Shown: positions 10,050 through 21,868 of the stretch, one piece after another
How the letters are laid out: each line of letters starts with the position of its first letter
Position numbering within the stretch: position 1 is the first letter of the stretch
Assembly: GCA_034769895.1 (NCBI GenBank)
Contig: JAWRYS010000716.1
Span: 119,723 to 183,722 of the forward strand
DNA: 64,000 bases
Reading direction: 5' to 3'
Source: Magicicada septendecula
Lineage: Eukaryota > Arthropoda > Insecta > Hemiptera > Cicadidae
Notes under the pieces: model-generated
What the model was told of the DNA's origin: nothing
The model's database searches: none
The model's input: the letters and a program-made list of their open reading frames with translations, nothing else
Program-made: the position numbers and the translations under genes

Positions 10050-12327
10050 GAGAGAAATGAACCAAGTCAAGAAATACAAATTGATGAAGTTAAAAATTTT
10101 TTAAATGGCCGTTATGTCAGATCAACTGAAGCTGTATGGCGCATCTATGAATTACCAATGCATTTCCAATCACATGTCATCGTTAGACTTGACATTCATT
10201 TACCGCGTAGACAGAATGTTTACTTTCGAAAAGGGCAAGAACGTCAAGCAATTGAAAATGCAAGACAAACAAAATTATTAGCATTTTTTGAATTGAATCG
10301 ATCAGATCCATCAGAGCATGAATATAAGTATATTGAAATTCCTTTGCATTATGTGTGGGAAGATTCCCGAAAAAAATGGAAGAAGAGAAGGCGTGGAGGT
10401 GATAAAATCATTACATGCATATATGTAGTATCACCAAAAGACATCGAACTTTTCCATTTACGATTGCTTTTATTACATGTCTGTGGTCCAAAATCATTTG
10501 AGGATGTTAGAACATACAATGGAATTGTACACACTTCTTTTGTTGAAGCGTGCCATGCTCGCGGCATTGCTTCAAATGATAATGAATGGCGCGAATGTTT
10601 AAATGAAGCAAAAGAATTACATTCACCAAAACAAATGCGAAATTTATTTGGTTACATTTGTGCATTAAATGTGCCACCCAATGCATTGGCGTTATGGAAT
10701 GAATTTAAAGTATATATTAGTGAAGATTTTTTGAGAGATTACAACGAAGAAGTATCCTTTAATACAGCTCTATTAGAAATTGAAGATATTTTGAATGTTC
10801 ATAATTTGTCATGTCAAGAACTTGGTTTACCAGTTCCCACGTATTCGCAGAGAACAGACGAAGCAAATGCTATTGATCCAATAGAACAAGAGTTTCTGTT
10901 TTCTGAGCATTATGAAACTGCAAATATTGAACAACGTAATCTAATTGATCATGTGATTCGTGAAGTTTTGCATCATGATACTGGATCTAATGTTTTTTGT
11001 TTAACCGCTCATGCAGGTTGTGGAAAAACATTCACACAAACAGCAATCATTCACAAATTAAATTCGCTTAATCTTAGTTGCATTGCAACAGCGTTCAGTG
11101 GCATAGCTTCAACTCTATTACTTGGAGGTAGAACTTTACACAATGTGTTTAAATTGCCTATACCCATTTTGGAAAATTCTGTAGTGAATATTACCGCAAA
11201 TAGTAGCTATGGACGTTACATAAATTCATCATCATTGATAATTATTGATGAAATTTCTATGTGCTCACTGCAAGTGTTGAAAATCATAGATAGATTATTG
11301 CAGGATCTATGCGATGAAAATGATAAACATAAACCATTTGGAGGGAAAACGATACTTCTGTGCGGTGATTTTCGGCAAATCTTACCAGTTGTCCCACATG
11401 GATCACGTGCAACTTTAATTGAAAATTGTGTCACGAGTTGGCATAAATTTGTTTATTTTCATAAAGTAACGTTTACTCAAAATATGAGAGCCTTACCAAG
11501 TGAAATAGAATTTGTCGAATTCTTGAAAAAAATTGGTAATGACGAAGCCCCACAATTCCCTCAGTTTGGTGAAAATATTATTGAAATACCTCAGCAATTA
11601 ATAGGAGATGAAAATAATATTATTAATGAGGTGTATGGAAATATTTCCGAAAACATACTCTTAGATAACATATTGAAGTCAGTTATTTTAGCACCTAAAA
11701 ATGATGATTGTACTTTTATTAATACTGATATACTTAATCGAATACCAGGTGAACAGAAAACATCATAGCTACGATAAAATAATTTGTGATGATGACAATA
11801 AAATCAATAACTATCCAGTAGAGTTTTTGAATTCTTTGACTATTAGTGGTTTGCCACCACATAAGTTAGTATTGAAAGTTAATTGCATCGTTTTACTGAT
11901 CAGAAACTTAAATACAAAGGAAGCATTAGTCAATGGAACAAGAATGCGCATCAAGTGTATGCATCGTAATGCTATTGATTGCGAAGTTTTAACTGGAACC
12001 GCACGCAATAAGAGAATTTTGATTCCACGTATAAATTTAACATATTCCGGTACTGTTTTACCATTTAACTTTCAAAGAACTCAATTTCCAATTATACCTG
12101 CATTTGCGATGATAAATAAGTCTCAAGGACAAACATTCGAAAAAATTGGAATTTTATTGAGGCAGCCAGTTTATACACATGGTCAATTGTACGTCGCAGC
12201 AAGTAGAGTTCGATCATTCGATGGTTTGAGATTTTATATTTCCGAATATAATGGCCAAGGGCATTTAGCAAATGATGAAAGAGTTTTTACAAAAAACATC
12301 GTTTACACAGAAGTTCTGAATCATTAA
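10050..12327 (+). pseudogene. Helitron transposase, C-terminal Pif1-like helicase part
   Basis: In frame with the Rep part, this continues through 11768, then shifts by one base between about 11750 and 11768, and resumes to a stop at 12325-12327. The SF1B/Pif1-type helicase motifs are all visible: Walker A (AHAGCGKT, about 11005-11030), Walker B (LIIIDEISM, about 11235-11262), LLCGDFRQILPVV (about 11350-11390), and, after the shift, NKSQGQTF and GQLYVAASRVRS (about 12115-12215). The helicase unwinds donor DNA during transposition. Apart from one stop and one frameshift the sequence is clean, suggesting a young copy. Confidence 0.92.
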
Positions 12328-13120
12328 ATTCACTTTCAAACTATTTTAAGTTCAATGGACAACATTTATTTTTTTAACCGCCCGGTTTTTTTGATTTAAT
12401 GAAAAATATATGAAAAAATACGATGCACGCATTTTTTATTTCATTTTTATTTTGTATTAATTTTTTATTTAAATTTTATATAATTCGAAAAAGATAGGCA
12501 AAATAACTGTGTAGCCTTGGCGAAACCTGGTCAGTATGGCAATAAAAAAAACCCAAGGAAATGTCAAAAAACGCGTTATTGCTTTTTAAATATGGCTTAG
12601 CCAAGCTAAACCTCATTTTTCCTATCTTTCATATTTTTCAAATAACTCGAAAATTAATGCATAGAAAAAAAAAATTAAAAAATTATATAAGCTTTGTAGC
12701 AGATAATCTTCAAACTGTTTTCGAAATTTGTACCTTACCAAAAATGAAATGTAATCCACTGGAATTGAAAACAATGAATTGTATATACTTCTATGAATGT
12801 CAAGTCTCATTTTTATTAGCGTTTATTTGATTAAATAATAACATGAAAAAATTAAAACTGACAATGAATTATATCAAAAAATAAATACGAATACAAGCTG
12901 TAATTGTGTTTTTTTTCAACTGTTACTAACATTAAATTTTAAATTTCATAGGTATTGCAGGGAATTAAGGCAAACACCATACGCTAATGATGTATTTGTA
13001 CACGCTCGCAGCTGACGTAATAGAACAAAATTCAAAAAAATTATATGCAATAATTATAGAGGTATACTCTTTGACAAAAGAACCTCAATAACGTTCAAGC
13101 TTAAAAATTTAATGAATTAC

Positions 13121-13151
13121 GGTCGAATTTCGACCACTGGGCGACCACTAG
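13121..13151 (+). repeat. Helitron 3' terminus: hairpin and CTAG
   Basis: A stem of GGTCGAA / TTCGACC (13121-13135) is followed by a short spacer and the terminal CTAG at 13148-13151. The next base is T, the expected insertion-site base. Confidence 0.9.
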
Positions 13152-14185
13152 TAAATGTAATTGTTTGTTAGCAAGTATTGTCTTATGATATATGTAGTGA
13201 ATAAGGTTATTCTATACAGGTGTGGTAACAATTTTGCTACTACAGTTCATATAACCAATGAATTAATTTTCACTTGTCAATTCCTCCACATCAAACCTCA
13301 CACCACTCTCATAAAAATTCCATGATAATATTCCAGTATGAAACCAGCACCAAGCAATACCGACAGCCTCATATTGTTCGTCACACAATTCTTTAGCCCC
13401 TTTCAATGACTGTTTTTCTTAACGAGTATACTTTCTATGACTTACCTGTCATACTGTTATTACTCTCTACCAACACCTTGAACTTGTGTTAAGTAAAATT
13501 AAAATTTAGACTTTACGATTTCAATATAAACATCTGAGCCCAATCATGCTAAATGATATAATAAATATGGATGACATGCCAATTAATTGTTCACAATTTA
13601 CTTTTTTCCTGTGCAAGCCTACATGCGCGTGCATATGCACGCTCTCTCACGCATGCATACACACACGTACGGTTACAAAGTATATTAGTTTTACTATGTA
13701 TTAATGACATATGCATATATAAGATATAATTTTTATACATACCATATAAAAAAATGTGTCATCACTGGGCTAGACATGAAATTAAAAAATTAATGTAAAT
13801 AACATGTTACATATACTGGTAATGGAAATTAGAACAAAAATAAAAACATATTCCCTACAATACAAAAATGACGTATTTTGATCATCATACTGTTATTTAC
13901 ATCATGAAATTTATTACGTTTATTACAAAAATGTGTGAGAAAGTTACTGCTATTAATTAAATAAAACGTAGTTAACATTTGGTATGAAATGTTAATGATT
14001 TATTCCAATAAACTGCTTAATTAAAATAATTAATTTTTGTGTTACGGTATACCATAAACCTGTCAACTAATAGCTTACTCCAAAAAGAATTATTTACATG
14101 ATAAAAGTTTAGTGCTGCTTTTCACCTCTAAATGCACAAAACTTGGTAACTGTGGATTTTATTTTTCAGCTCTGCAGCCAGGACA

Positions 14186-14226
14186 AGTACATGCGCACGC
14201 GCGTACACACACACACACACACGTAT
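14186..14226 (+). repeat. (CA)n/(CG)n microsatellite
   Basis: Alternating purine-pyrimidine tract of CG- and CA-rich dinucleotides. Confidence 0.85.
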
Positions 14227-14597
14227 GTATGTCCACACACCAGCAGTGTTTAAGAAATTATGGCACTGTATCTCAACTTTACTACTAATTTATTCAGGAC
14301 TATGACTTACTCAGAAGTAACTGACATTCATCAAATTTAGTTTTCCAACAGTCTATCAACACATATTACATCTATTATAAAGAACAACCGTGATAAAAAC
14401 TACTAAACAGTACAATAAATGGAAAAAAACTTTTCTTTATAAAATATGGCAATATGAGATTTCATCTTGACCATCTTTGATATTATGGTTTCTGGCATTT
14501 TTATATGTTAAAATAGTTTCATTCATAATGTTTTCAATCTGTTTTTGTCTTATAAGCCTCTGACAATTGAAATGAAGTTTATCTTAAATAATAACAA

Positions 14598-14639
14598 TAT
14601 TAAAACAATATCTTTCGGTATTAAAACAACGTCTTTCGG
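14598..14639 (+). repeat. Two-copy 21-bp tandem repeat
   Basis: TATTAAAACAA followed by TATCTTTCGG or CGTCTTTCGG; the copies differ by two bases. Confidence 0.85.
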
Positions 14640-17399
14640 TCACATTACAGGTCTTGATTACTTTTGTTTCATAATTATTAAAATCAGGTTTAAACTATAA
14701 AATTTTTATCAAAACTGAATATCTGTTTTGAATCTTTCATTTCTGGAAAAAACTTAGAACACCCTGCTGTTATAAATAAATGATGATTAATCAACAACTG
14801 AATATTAATATAGTAAAAGGAATATTAAGATAGTAAAATAAAAGTCCAGAATTTATTTGTAAACCATTTAATTTTGGGATCGACTTATAATCAATCTTAA
14901 ATGATACCCAAGTTTTATCCCCAGCTGATTACAGTCTAGAAGTTATCAAGCTGATTCTCATAATATTATCAGGAATACAGGATACTGCAGCTTTTAATAA
15001 CAATACTTTTTACAGATGACAACCACACTTTATTGATAGTACTATAAAAATCAATAATTTCACCCATTACATATTGTGACATCCTCACTGGTAACTATGC
15101 CACTAGTTACCATCCACACTGTGCCAAATGTGTACGTAATAACATCCACACTGTATAACACAATTAGCTTACATTCAATTAAATGGTTCCTAGTAAAATA
15201 ATATTAGCATTTGAACACCTTGAAGAATATTAATTACATTTGCTTTAGTCACTTGTATCATCATCTAATAGCATTTTAGTTTCTTATATGCAAATAAGTG
15301 ACCAGACGGTATGTGTACAGCTTAGCAGACCAGACGGTATGGTGTCTAATCTACGTGTCCCAGGTGCACACAAAAAATCAAGGTGCGTTTTTCAACCCCC
15401 AAGTTAATTCAGACTGTGGAAATGAGTTATGGGATAACATACTGGTGTAATAATGGGTGACTAAACCACTGTGCTGGCCACACTACATTTCTTGTATGCT
15501 GAAAGCCTCACAATACGGCTTAACTCCTTGACTATTAAAGAGACATTATTATTAATCTAAGCAAACACAATCAGGATTAAATGCAAACAGATCTTCTAAC
15601 AACTCATTAAGAACACAATCTAACCAAGAGGTTCTTAATATTTACAAGTTCCGAAGTGGAATGTACCCTTCAAGTAGATATATTCCCACCTTATCAACAG
15701 CTGAAATAACATCTTTGTGAAAAGTTTAAAATGTTTTATGGCTGAGAGCTCTTAAAAAGGATGATGATAAGGGGCAAAGATTGTGCATCATATTGTTGGT
15801 CACGTCACAAATTTTGAAAAATTTCCTAGAAAATGTTTAAACCAATTCACAAAAAGAATGGAAAAAGTTAAAAAAAAAACACTGCATATAACACAGTAAT
15901 GAAACCTTAATAAATCAGAGAATATAAATCAGTGGGTTTACGTATATTCTTTGCTATGATTAACTTTTTTCTGTAGTCAAAATTTAAACTTTTTAATTTT
16001 AAATCTTTTTAATTGAAAAATTAGTTGAGTGGGTGTAAAGTTTCATATAAAATAAAACCAGACTTTGTATAAAATTCCGGTTAAGGATCTCACTGGCATT
16101 ACTGTCTAATTAAGCATTGTTGATGGTCGTTTATAAACTATTCAAACAATTAAAATAACACTGATAAATAATCAGGTATCCGAGTTTAAAGTATCTGAAA
16201 TAAAAGTAAAAAACAAAAAAATGTATACAACCTTTCTTTTTTATATTTTGTAATAAAAGTCTTTCATAACAACAGAACTTCAATTCAGGATTCAGTACTG
16301 ATTACTATTAACTATCCTCACGTAAAATGATAAGCTGCTGCTAGCTGTCACTTCAAACACTAAAGATTATAAAAATAAAAATCTTATATAGTCCACAGTT
16401 TCATGTCTGTGTCATCTAATTTAATCCATCTTAGGATAAGGAGTAACAAAATCCAACACAAGTGAAATCCTAGTTATGTCATGGACCTATGGGAATGACA
16501 TCATATGCAACTGGGGACTTGGTGAGTACTGTACATCAAAAAATATATAACTAGAATTTGAGAAAAAGGTTATCAAAAGAAAATTTGAATTTTGTACATT
16601 ATATGATTACATTACAAGGTATGGTTACACTCAATTTTATAGAATTTTACATATGATAATTTATACAGTCCTGGTCCCATTTACATTTGTTAGGTGCTTA
16701 TTTTCAAAGTACACTACACTCTCGTTTATCTGTCCTTCATTTATCCGGATTAAGTTTTCAAAATAATTTTTTTTTTTTTAAACGACTTTACTGGTGAATT
16801 TTAAGATACAATTTGTACTAAAAACAACCTGTTTTGTTATAAATTCAACGTTATACCCATTCAGAGCTCATCAACATAAACGTAATTAATCTAAACTGCA
16901 AGGGTAAAAATAATACAGTGCAGTGTATAGTTCCCTCGGTGATCTGGTTAATGTCGGCATTCAAAGAGAATCTTATCAGTCACAAATGACTAGAAAACTC
17001 CACATCTGCGGTTGCGATGTTTGTCGCAGTTAGCCAGTGTTACAGTTCTAAGAACTCATTATTACATCAAAGGCTTCCGACTTCTGCCTGCGCTGACTTT
17101 ACAGTGTATTCGCAGACTGTAGCAAGCGTGAGCTCGCAGTGAGTGACAGGCAAGATTGTAACTCAGAGTGACTCACGCATTGGCGTGCCGGAAGACATCG
17201 TGTTGTGACCAGTTACATTTCCTAGTGCAGTAATGGCAACCTCCTGACACTGTTCAGGGCTTCATTGTGTGCGCGGCATGCAAGCAGTCGTATTTTTACT
17301 TTTTAGTTCCAATACATTTCGTAGAGTTATAAGTGTTCGTAGTCTGTATACATAAATGTCCGTGTATTGTTCTGTTTACTGCATTTGTCTCATTAAACA

Positions 17400-19107
17400 A
17401 TGTTGTGTAAAAGAAAGAAGAATATCATTACGATGCAAAAGAAGCTGGAGGCCATATATAGACTTGACAAAGGTGAAACACTAAATAATATTGCTACGGA
17501 TTATGGAGTAGGGATTTCCACTGTGGGTGACTGAAAAAAAAAAAAAAAAAAAACGGGGCACATATAAAAAACTTTTGTGTAAAGATGGTTACCAAAGACA
17601 GTTTATGAGAAAGGAGTACAGCTCGGAAAACAAAAAATGAGGCGTTAGACGATGCTCTTTTTTTATGGTTCTGCCAAGAAACAGACTGTGGTGTCCCTAT
17701 ATCAGGAATATTGCAATATACGGATATTGCAAGAAAAGGCATTAAATTTAAACATGAAAATTGGTGGGGATCCATCATTTATGGCTAACGCGGTCCATCA
17801 ACATCATTGGGGGATCCATCAACAGTGGGTGGCTAACGCAGTTGAAGGAACGTCATGGAATTCGGCAGCTCATTGTGACAGGTGAGATCTTATCTGCAGA
17901 CGTCAAAGCCAGTGACATGTGTAAAATAAGCTTTGAGAAATTTGTTTCAGATGAAAATTCTGTCACCATCCCAAGTTTATAATGCTGACGAAACAGGTTT
18001 GTTTTATAAAATGATGCCAAAAACATCATTGGCGTCTAAACTAGATGAGAAAGCTAAAGGCCACAAAAAAGTAAAGATCGTGTGACATTGCTTTGTTGTC
18101 AAATGCCACAGGTGAACATACACTGCCGCTGATGTTGATCGGCAAATCTGCGAAGCCAAGGGCTTTAAAAAATATAAGTGTTAACTGCTTACCGGTACTG
18201 TACAGATCCCCCCAAAAAAAGCCTGGATGTCTGCAGATTTATTTAAAAATTGGTTTTTCCTCGACTTCGTACCTAATGTCAAAAAATATCTTACAAAAAA
18301 CGGACTGCCTCTGAAAGCAATGTTATTGATCAGCAATGCTCCTACACATCCTGCAGAGAACGAGATGAGGAGTGGTGACATTTTTGTTAAATTCCTTCTT
18401 CCTAATGTGACTTCCCTAATCCAACCATTGGACCAGGGTTCGCTTGAAGCTTTAAAACGGCGATATTGTAAAGCTCTTTTGAGTAAAATAGTAGAAGATA
18501 ATGAGAAGAAAAAAGAAGATATTATGACCATTTTGAAGAAAATTAAAAATTAACATAAAAGATGTAATTTATATGTCTGCTGCAGCGTGGGAAGATGTTT
18601 CTCAAAAAATATTAAGAAATTCTTGGAAAAAGCTGTGGCCAGAAATGGCGAAAAATTGTGATGGTGAAACTACAGAAAGTGCCGAAAATGCTAATTTTTC
18701 TGGAAATAAAGAGATTACTGAATTGTTAAAAGATATTGAAGGTTGTGAAAATGTTCAAGAGGAAGAAGTATCCGAGTGGTTAAATGTAGGTGTAGACCAA
18801 TATGATCCCTGGCATCAATTCCTTTCTGAGGACGAGATCGTCGCTGAGTGTTCTAAAAAAATCAAACAATGAAGATTCAAGTTCCAATGATGATGATGAT
18901 GATGATGATGATGCGGATGACATAGCAATGGCAATCAACCATTCAGAGGCTACTTCAATGCTGGACAAATTATAAAATTATTTTGAGCGCCAAAGCGAGA
19001 CAATCCCAGCAAAACTGTTACTTCTAAAAAGACTCCGTGACCGTACAGATAAGAAGAGAGAAACATCGCTAAAGCAGACAAAAATAATGGACTTTTTTAA
19101 AAAGTAA
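17400..19107 (+). pseudogene. Tigger/jerky-type transposase pseudogene
   Basis: Family role: DDE transposase with CENP-B-like DNA-binding helices at the N-terminus. The frame starts at ATG 17400 with a basic stretch and a helix-turn-helix region (AIYRLDKGETLNNIATDYGV), then hits TGA at about 17532 and an A-run. Later blocks appear in shifting frames: YNADETGLFYK (first catalytic Asp, about 17980-18010), LLISNAPTHP (about 18325-18355, with Ser where the family has Asp), and TSLIQPLDQG (about 18412-18441). An acidic Asp run encoded by (GAT)n at 18888-18912 precedes the ending KIMDFFKK, stop 19105-19107. Several stops and frameshifts make it non-functional. Confidence 0.92.
18888..18912 (+). repeat. 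(GAT)n run in the transposase C-terminus
   Basis: Encodes a poly-Asp stretch in the Tigger frame. Confidence 0.8.
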
Positions 19108-19154
19108 AGACTTTGATCATTCATGTATGTGTGTTTATTATTGTTCTTTCTCGC

Positions 19155-19166
19155 TAAATTAAACTT
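19155..19166 (+). repeat. Target-site duplication, left copy (Penelope insert)
   Basis: TAAATTAAACTT is repeated exactly at 21538-21549, bracketing the whole compound Penelope insertion. Confidence 0.8.
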
Positions 19167-19278
19167 AATTAATGCTTGATGCCTTTACTTGGTGAAAATC
19201 CATTGTAAATTATAGTAAAAAATAAAACCATAAAATAGTTTTTGTGATTTCCACTCGTCAATTTATTAAAATAATAAA

Positions 19279-19322
19279 ACCATGACAGCTGTTTCGGCAA
19301 CACAGTGCCTTCATCAGATGGT
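19279..19322 (-). ncRNA. Hammerhead ribozyme motif, left Penelope copy
   Basis: On the minus strand the order is ACCAT, CTGATGA, a GGCA/TGCC stem with six-base loop, GAAA, a very short third stem (CAGCTG), then GTC at the cleavage position and ATGGT pairing with ACCAT. This is the minimal type-I hammerhead with tiny stem III that is known from Penelope-like elements. Confidence 0.85.
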
Positions 19323-19460
19323 ATAAGCTGACTAATTTTCGTACAAACGATACAGAATATAAAATATAATACAAGTGCTGTTGTATAGAGAGCGATAGTA
19401 ATCTCGTGTCAATAAGATTTATACACATTACACAAACATATAACACAACATATACCAAGT

Positions 19461-20098
19461 CTATTTATACAAATTAAGCAGAGGCGAGCTATTTAGATCT
19501 AACTGATCATTTAATAATACATTTAAATATTTGTGTTTATTAATTTCAAGGGTTTCTAATAAATCAAGCTTTGGACCTTTATCAGATAAATGTAAAATTT
19601 CAAAATTGTCATTATAACTATGGTCTTTTTCTAACAAGTGATTTGCATAGTTTGATTTGCCATCATTATATCTAAAACTATAATTGTGACCATACATTCT
19701 TTTTTCGAAAGATCTACCTGTCTGTCCGATATACACTTTATTACAAGACCCACAGGATAATTTGTATACACCAGACTTTTGCAGTTTATCTGTTTTACTC
19801 TTATTATTTTTAATATATTTTCCCAAAGAAGACTGCGTCTTAAAGCTATATTTACATTCCTTTGTATGAAATATTTACCAATATTATCAGAAGCAGAACC
19901 TATGTAAGTGAGAGTGTGATATCTTTTAATCTGTGTTGAGGGAGGGTAAACTAGTTTTAAAGCTTGTGAATAAAATTTTTTGTTTAACAAGTGATCTATG
20001 AGGCTAGGTTGGTAACCATTGTTGACAGCTATTTGTTTAATAATGTTAAGTTCTGATTGGAAATTTGAGTCTGATAACGGAATACTAACTAGTCTGTG
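19461..20098 (-). pseudogene. Penelope polyprotein fragment (linker and GIY-YIG), minus copy
   Basis: Matches the plus-strand copy's C-terminal portion almost base for base but is cut at 20098, where it joins a second pseudo-LTR, and is frameshifted near 19830. The downstream frame (19826-19461) carries the GIY-YIG nuclease: GVYKLSCGSC, then YIGQTGRSF, and the H-YN-H-region HNYSFRYNDG. The nuclease is thought to nick the target for priming. There is no RT domain in this copy. A run-on translation past 20098 into pseudo-LTR sequence is an artefact. Confidence 0.9.
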
Positions 20099-20272
20099 AT
20101 TAATGCTTGATGCCTTTACTTGGTGAAAATCCATTGTGAATTATAGTAAAAAATAAAACCATAAAATAGTTTTTGTGATTTCCACTCGTCAATTTATTAA
20201 AATTATAAAACTATGACAGCTGTTTCGGCAACACAGTGCCTTCATCAGATGGTATAAGCTGACCTAAACCAT
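20099..20272 (-). repeat. Isolated Penelope pseudo-LTR end
   Basis: This repeats 19168-19336 (including the 40-base terminal extension and hammerhead) with a few substitutions. It begins directly at the truncation point of the left copy and stops where the plus-strand copy begins. Confidence 0.85.
20210..20253 (-). ncRNA. Hammerhead ribozyme motif, middle pseudo-LTR
   Basis: Same core as the other two copies, but one stem-I base is changed (ACTAT in place of ACCAT on the plus strand), giving one C/A mismatch in stem I. Confidence 0.8.
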
Positions 20273-20279
20273 GACTTAA

Positions 20280-21284
20280 ACCATCAGCCCTTTGGCAGCT
20301 GAAATCTTTATGGACTACATAGAAACTAAAATTAGAGCACACCCTTATTTCAAATTGTTTATTTTTTGGTATAGATATGTGGACGATATTTTAGCAATTT
20401 TTCTAGGTACACGTAGACAATTACAGATCTTTCTTAATTTTATTAACAATTTACACAAAAATATTAGCTTTACCTTAGAATTAGAAGATAACAATAGTAT
20501 CAATTTTTTAGACCTTACAATAACAAAATGCAATAATAAATTAGACTTCGGTATTTTTCATAAGCCTACACATACAGATATGACGATACACATTACTTCC
20601 ACACATCCATACTCACATAAATTGGCTGCTTTTCACAGTTTTATCCACAGACTAGTTAGTATTCCATTATCAGACTCAAATTTCCAATCAGAACTTAACA
20701 TTATTAAACAAATAGCTGTCAACAATGGTTACCAACCTAGCCTCATAGATCACTTGTTAAACAAAAAATTTTATTCACAAGCTTTAAAACTAGTTTACCC
20801 TCCCTCAACACAGATTAAAAGATATCACACTCTCACTTACATAGGTTCTGCTTCTGATAATATTGGTAAATATTTCACACAAAGGAATGTAAATATAGCT
20901 TTTAAGACGCAGTCTTCTTTGGGAAAATATATTAAAAATAATAAGAGTAAAACAGATAAACTGCAAAAGTCTGGTGTTTACAAATTATCCTGTGGGTCTT
21001 GTAATAAAGTGTATATCGGACAGACAGGTAGATCTTTCGAAAAAAGAATGTATGGTCACAATTATAGTTTTAGATATAATGATGGCAAATCAAACTATGC
21101 AAATCACTTGTTAGAAAAAGACCATAGTTATAATGACAATTTTGAAATTTTACATTTATCTGATAAAGGTCCAAAGCTTGATTTATTAGAAACCCTTGAA
21201 ATTAATAAACACAAATATTTAAATGTATTATTAAATGATCAGTTAGATCTAAATAGCTCGCCTCTGCTTAATTTGTATAAATAG
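20280..21284 (+). pseudogene. Penelope RT C-terminal part and GIY-YIG nuclease, 5'-truncated
   Basis: An open frame runs from just after a stop at 20277 to the natural stop at 21282-21284 (about 334 codons). It begins inside reverse transcriptase (SPLAAEIFMD). The catalytic YVDD lies at 20376-20387, followed by the RT thumb and linker. The GIY-YIG nuclease (GVYKL at about 20972, YIGQTGRSF at about 21012) comes last. Family proteins have several hundred more residues upstream, so this copy is dead by truncation although the remaining frame is intact. The first codons of the piece have no ATG, so no translation start is implied. Confidence 0.92.
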
Positions 21285-21421
21285 ACTTGGTATATGTTGT
21301 GTTATATGTTTGTGTAATGTGTATAAATCTTAATGACACGAGATTACTATCGCTCTCTATACAACAGCACTTGTATTATATTTTATATTCTGTATCGTTT
21401 GTACGAAAATTAGTCAGCTTA

Positions 21422-21467
21422 TACCATCTGATGAAGGCACTGTGTTGCCGAAACAGCTGTCATGGTT
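21422..21467 (+). ncRNA. Hammerhead ribozyme motif, right Penelope copy
   Basis: ACCAT (21423-21427) pairs with ATGGT (21462-21466). CTGATGA is 21428-21434, and a GGCA/TGCC stem follows, then GAAAC and GTC at 21459-21461. All core positions are present and both long stems are perfect. Confidence 0.88.
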
Positions 21468-21537
21468 TTATTATTTTAATAAATTGACGAGTGGAAATCA
21501 CAAAAACTATTTTATGGTTTTATTTTTTACTATAATT

Positions 21538-21549
21538 TAAATTAAACTT
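21538..21549 (+). repeat. Target-site duplication, right copy (Penelope insert)
   Basis: Exact repeat of 19155-19166; Tigger sequence resumes after it. Confidence 0.8.
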
Positions 21550-21868
21550 GTTAATTTTTATAAATGCTATTACTGTACTGTACTGAATTTAATATAATCT
21601 ATGTATAATGTCTAATGCTAAATAACTTTTTTTTCTTGTTTACACAGTATAATATTCTGAAACAAATTTTGTTTTTCCTTATGATTTACTTGTAAAATAC
21701 AGTACAGTAGGCTATTACAGTTTGAATAAAGTCTTCAAAATAAAAAAAAACCAACTTTTCTGTATAGCGGTAGGTAAACATCACTAATATCGGCATTTTT
21801 GCCATTAGTTTGATTTATCCGGAAAGGGTCTGGTCCCATCAATTCTGGATAAACGAAAGTGTAGTGTA

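Larger units (their letters stand above)
7263..13151 (+). mobile_element. Full-length autonomous-type Helitron, lightly damaged
   Basis: 5889 bp. The left end begins TCTTATATATTAATACGTG at 7263 after an A. The right end has a GGTCGAATTTCGACC hairpin (13121-13135) and ends with CTAG at 13148-13151, followed by T. Insertion between A and T, a 5' TC, and a 3' hairpin about a dozen bases before CTRR are the defining marks of Helitrons, which make no target duplication. The coding region (8007-12327) has the Rep (HUH) nuclease and helicase halves in the usual order. A long AT-rich tail of about 820 bp separates the gene from the 3' hairpin. Confidence 0.95.
13152..16709. other. 3.5 kb AT-rich spacer, no gene seen
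   Basis: No frame of interest on either strand. It holds small repeats only: CA/CG alternating tracts at about 13625-13670 and 14186-14226, a 21-bp tandem duplication at 14598-14639, and a repeated GACCAGACGGTATG at 15300-15313 and 15328-15341. A slightly GC-richer stretch at about 16960-17300 is already inside the next element. Confidence 0.5.
19167..21538. mobile_element. Compound Penelope-like element (inverted partial copies)
   Basis: Three Penelope pieces lie inside one 12-bp target duplication. On the minus strand, a 3' terminal piece (about 20270 down to 20099) is joined directly to a 5'-truncated copy (20098 down to 19167). On the plus strand, another 5'-truncated copy runs from about 20275 to 21538. 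Penelope elements are reverse-transcribing elements with a GIY-YIG nuclease and often insert as such compound, partly inverted structures with pseudo-LTRs. Each piece ends in the same pseudo-LTR with a hammerhead motif. The two minus pieces carry about 40 extra terminal bases (19167-19206 and 20099-20138) that the plus copy lacks. Confidence 0.9.
16712..21866 (+). mobile_element. Tigger/pogo-like DNA transposon, interrupted by a Penelope insertion
   Basis: The left end CACTACACTCTCGTTTATC (16712-16730) is matched in inverse at 21848-21866 with one mismatch in 19, and TA flanks both ends (16710-16711, 21867-21868). Without the Penelope insert and its duplicated target the element would be about 2.77 kb, a usual size for Tigger. 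It encodes a decayed jerky/Tigger-type transposase in plus orientation. Confidence 0.9.

Noticed and set aside
19631..20134. 167-codon frame starting MDFHQVKASS
   Set aside because: Its first residues come from the pseudo-LTR tail joined at 20098/20099 and its last from a frameshifted region; it is not a natural protein.
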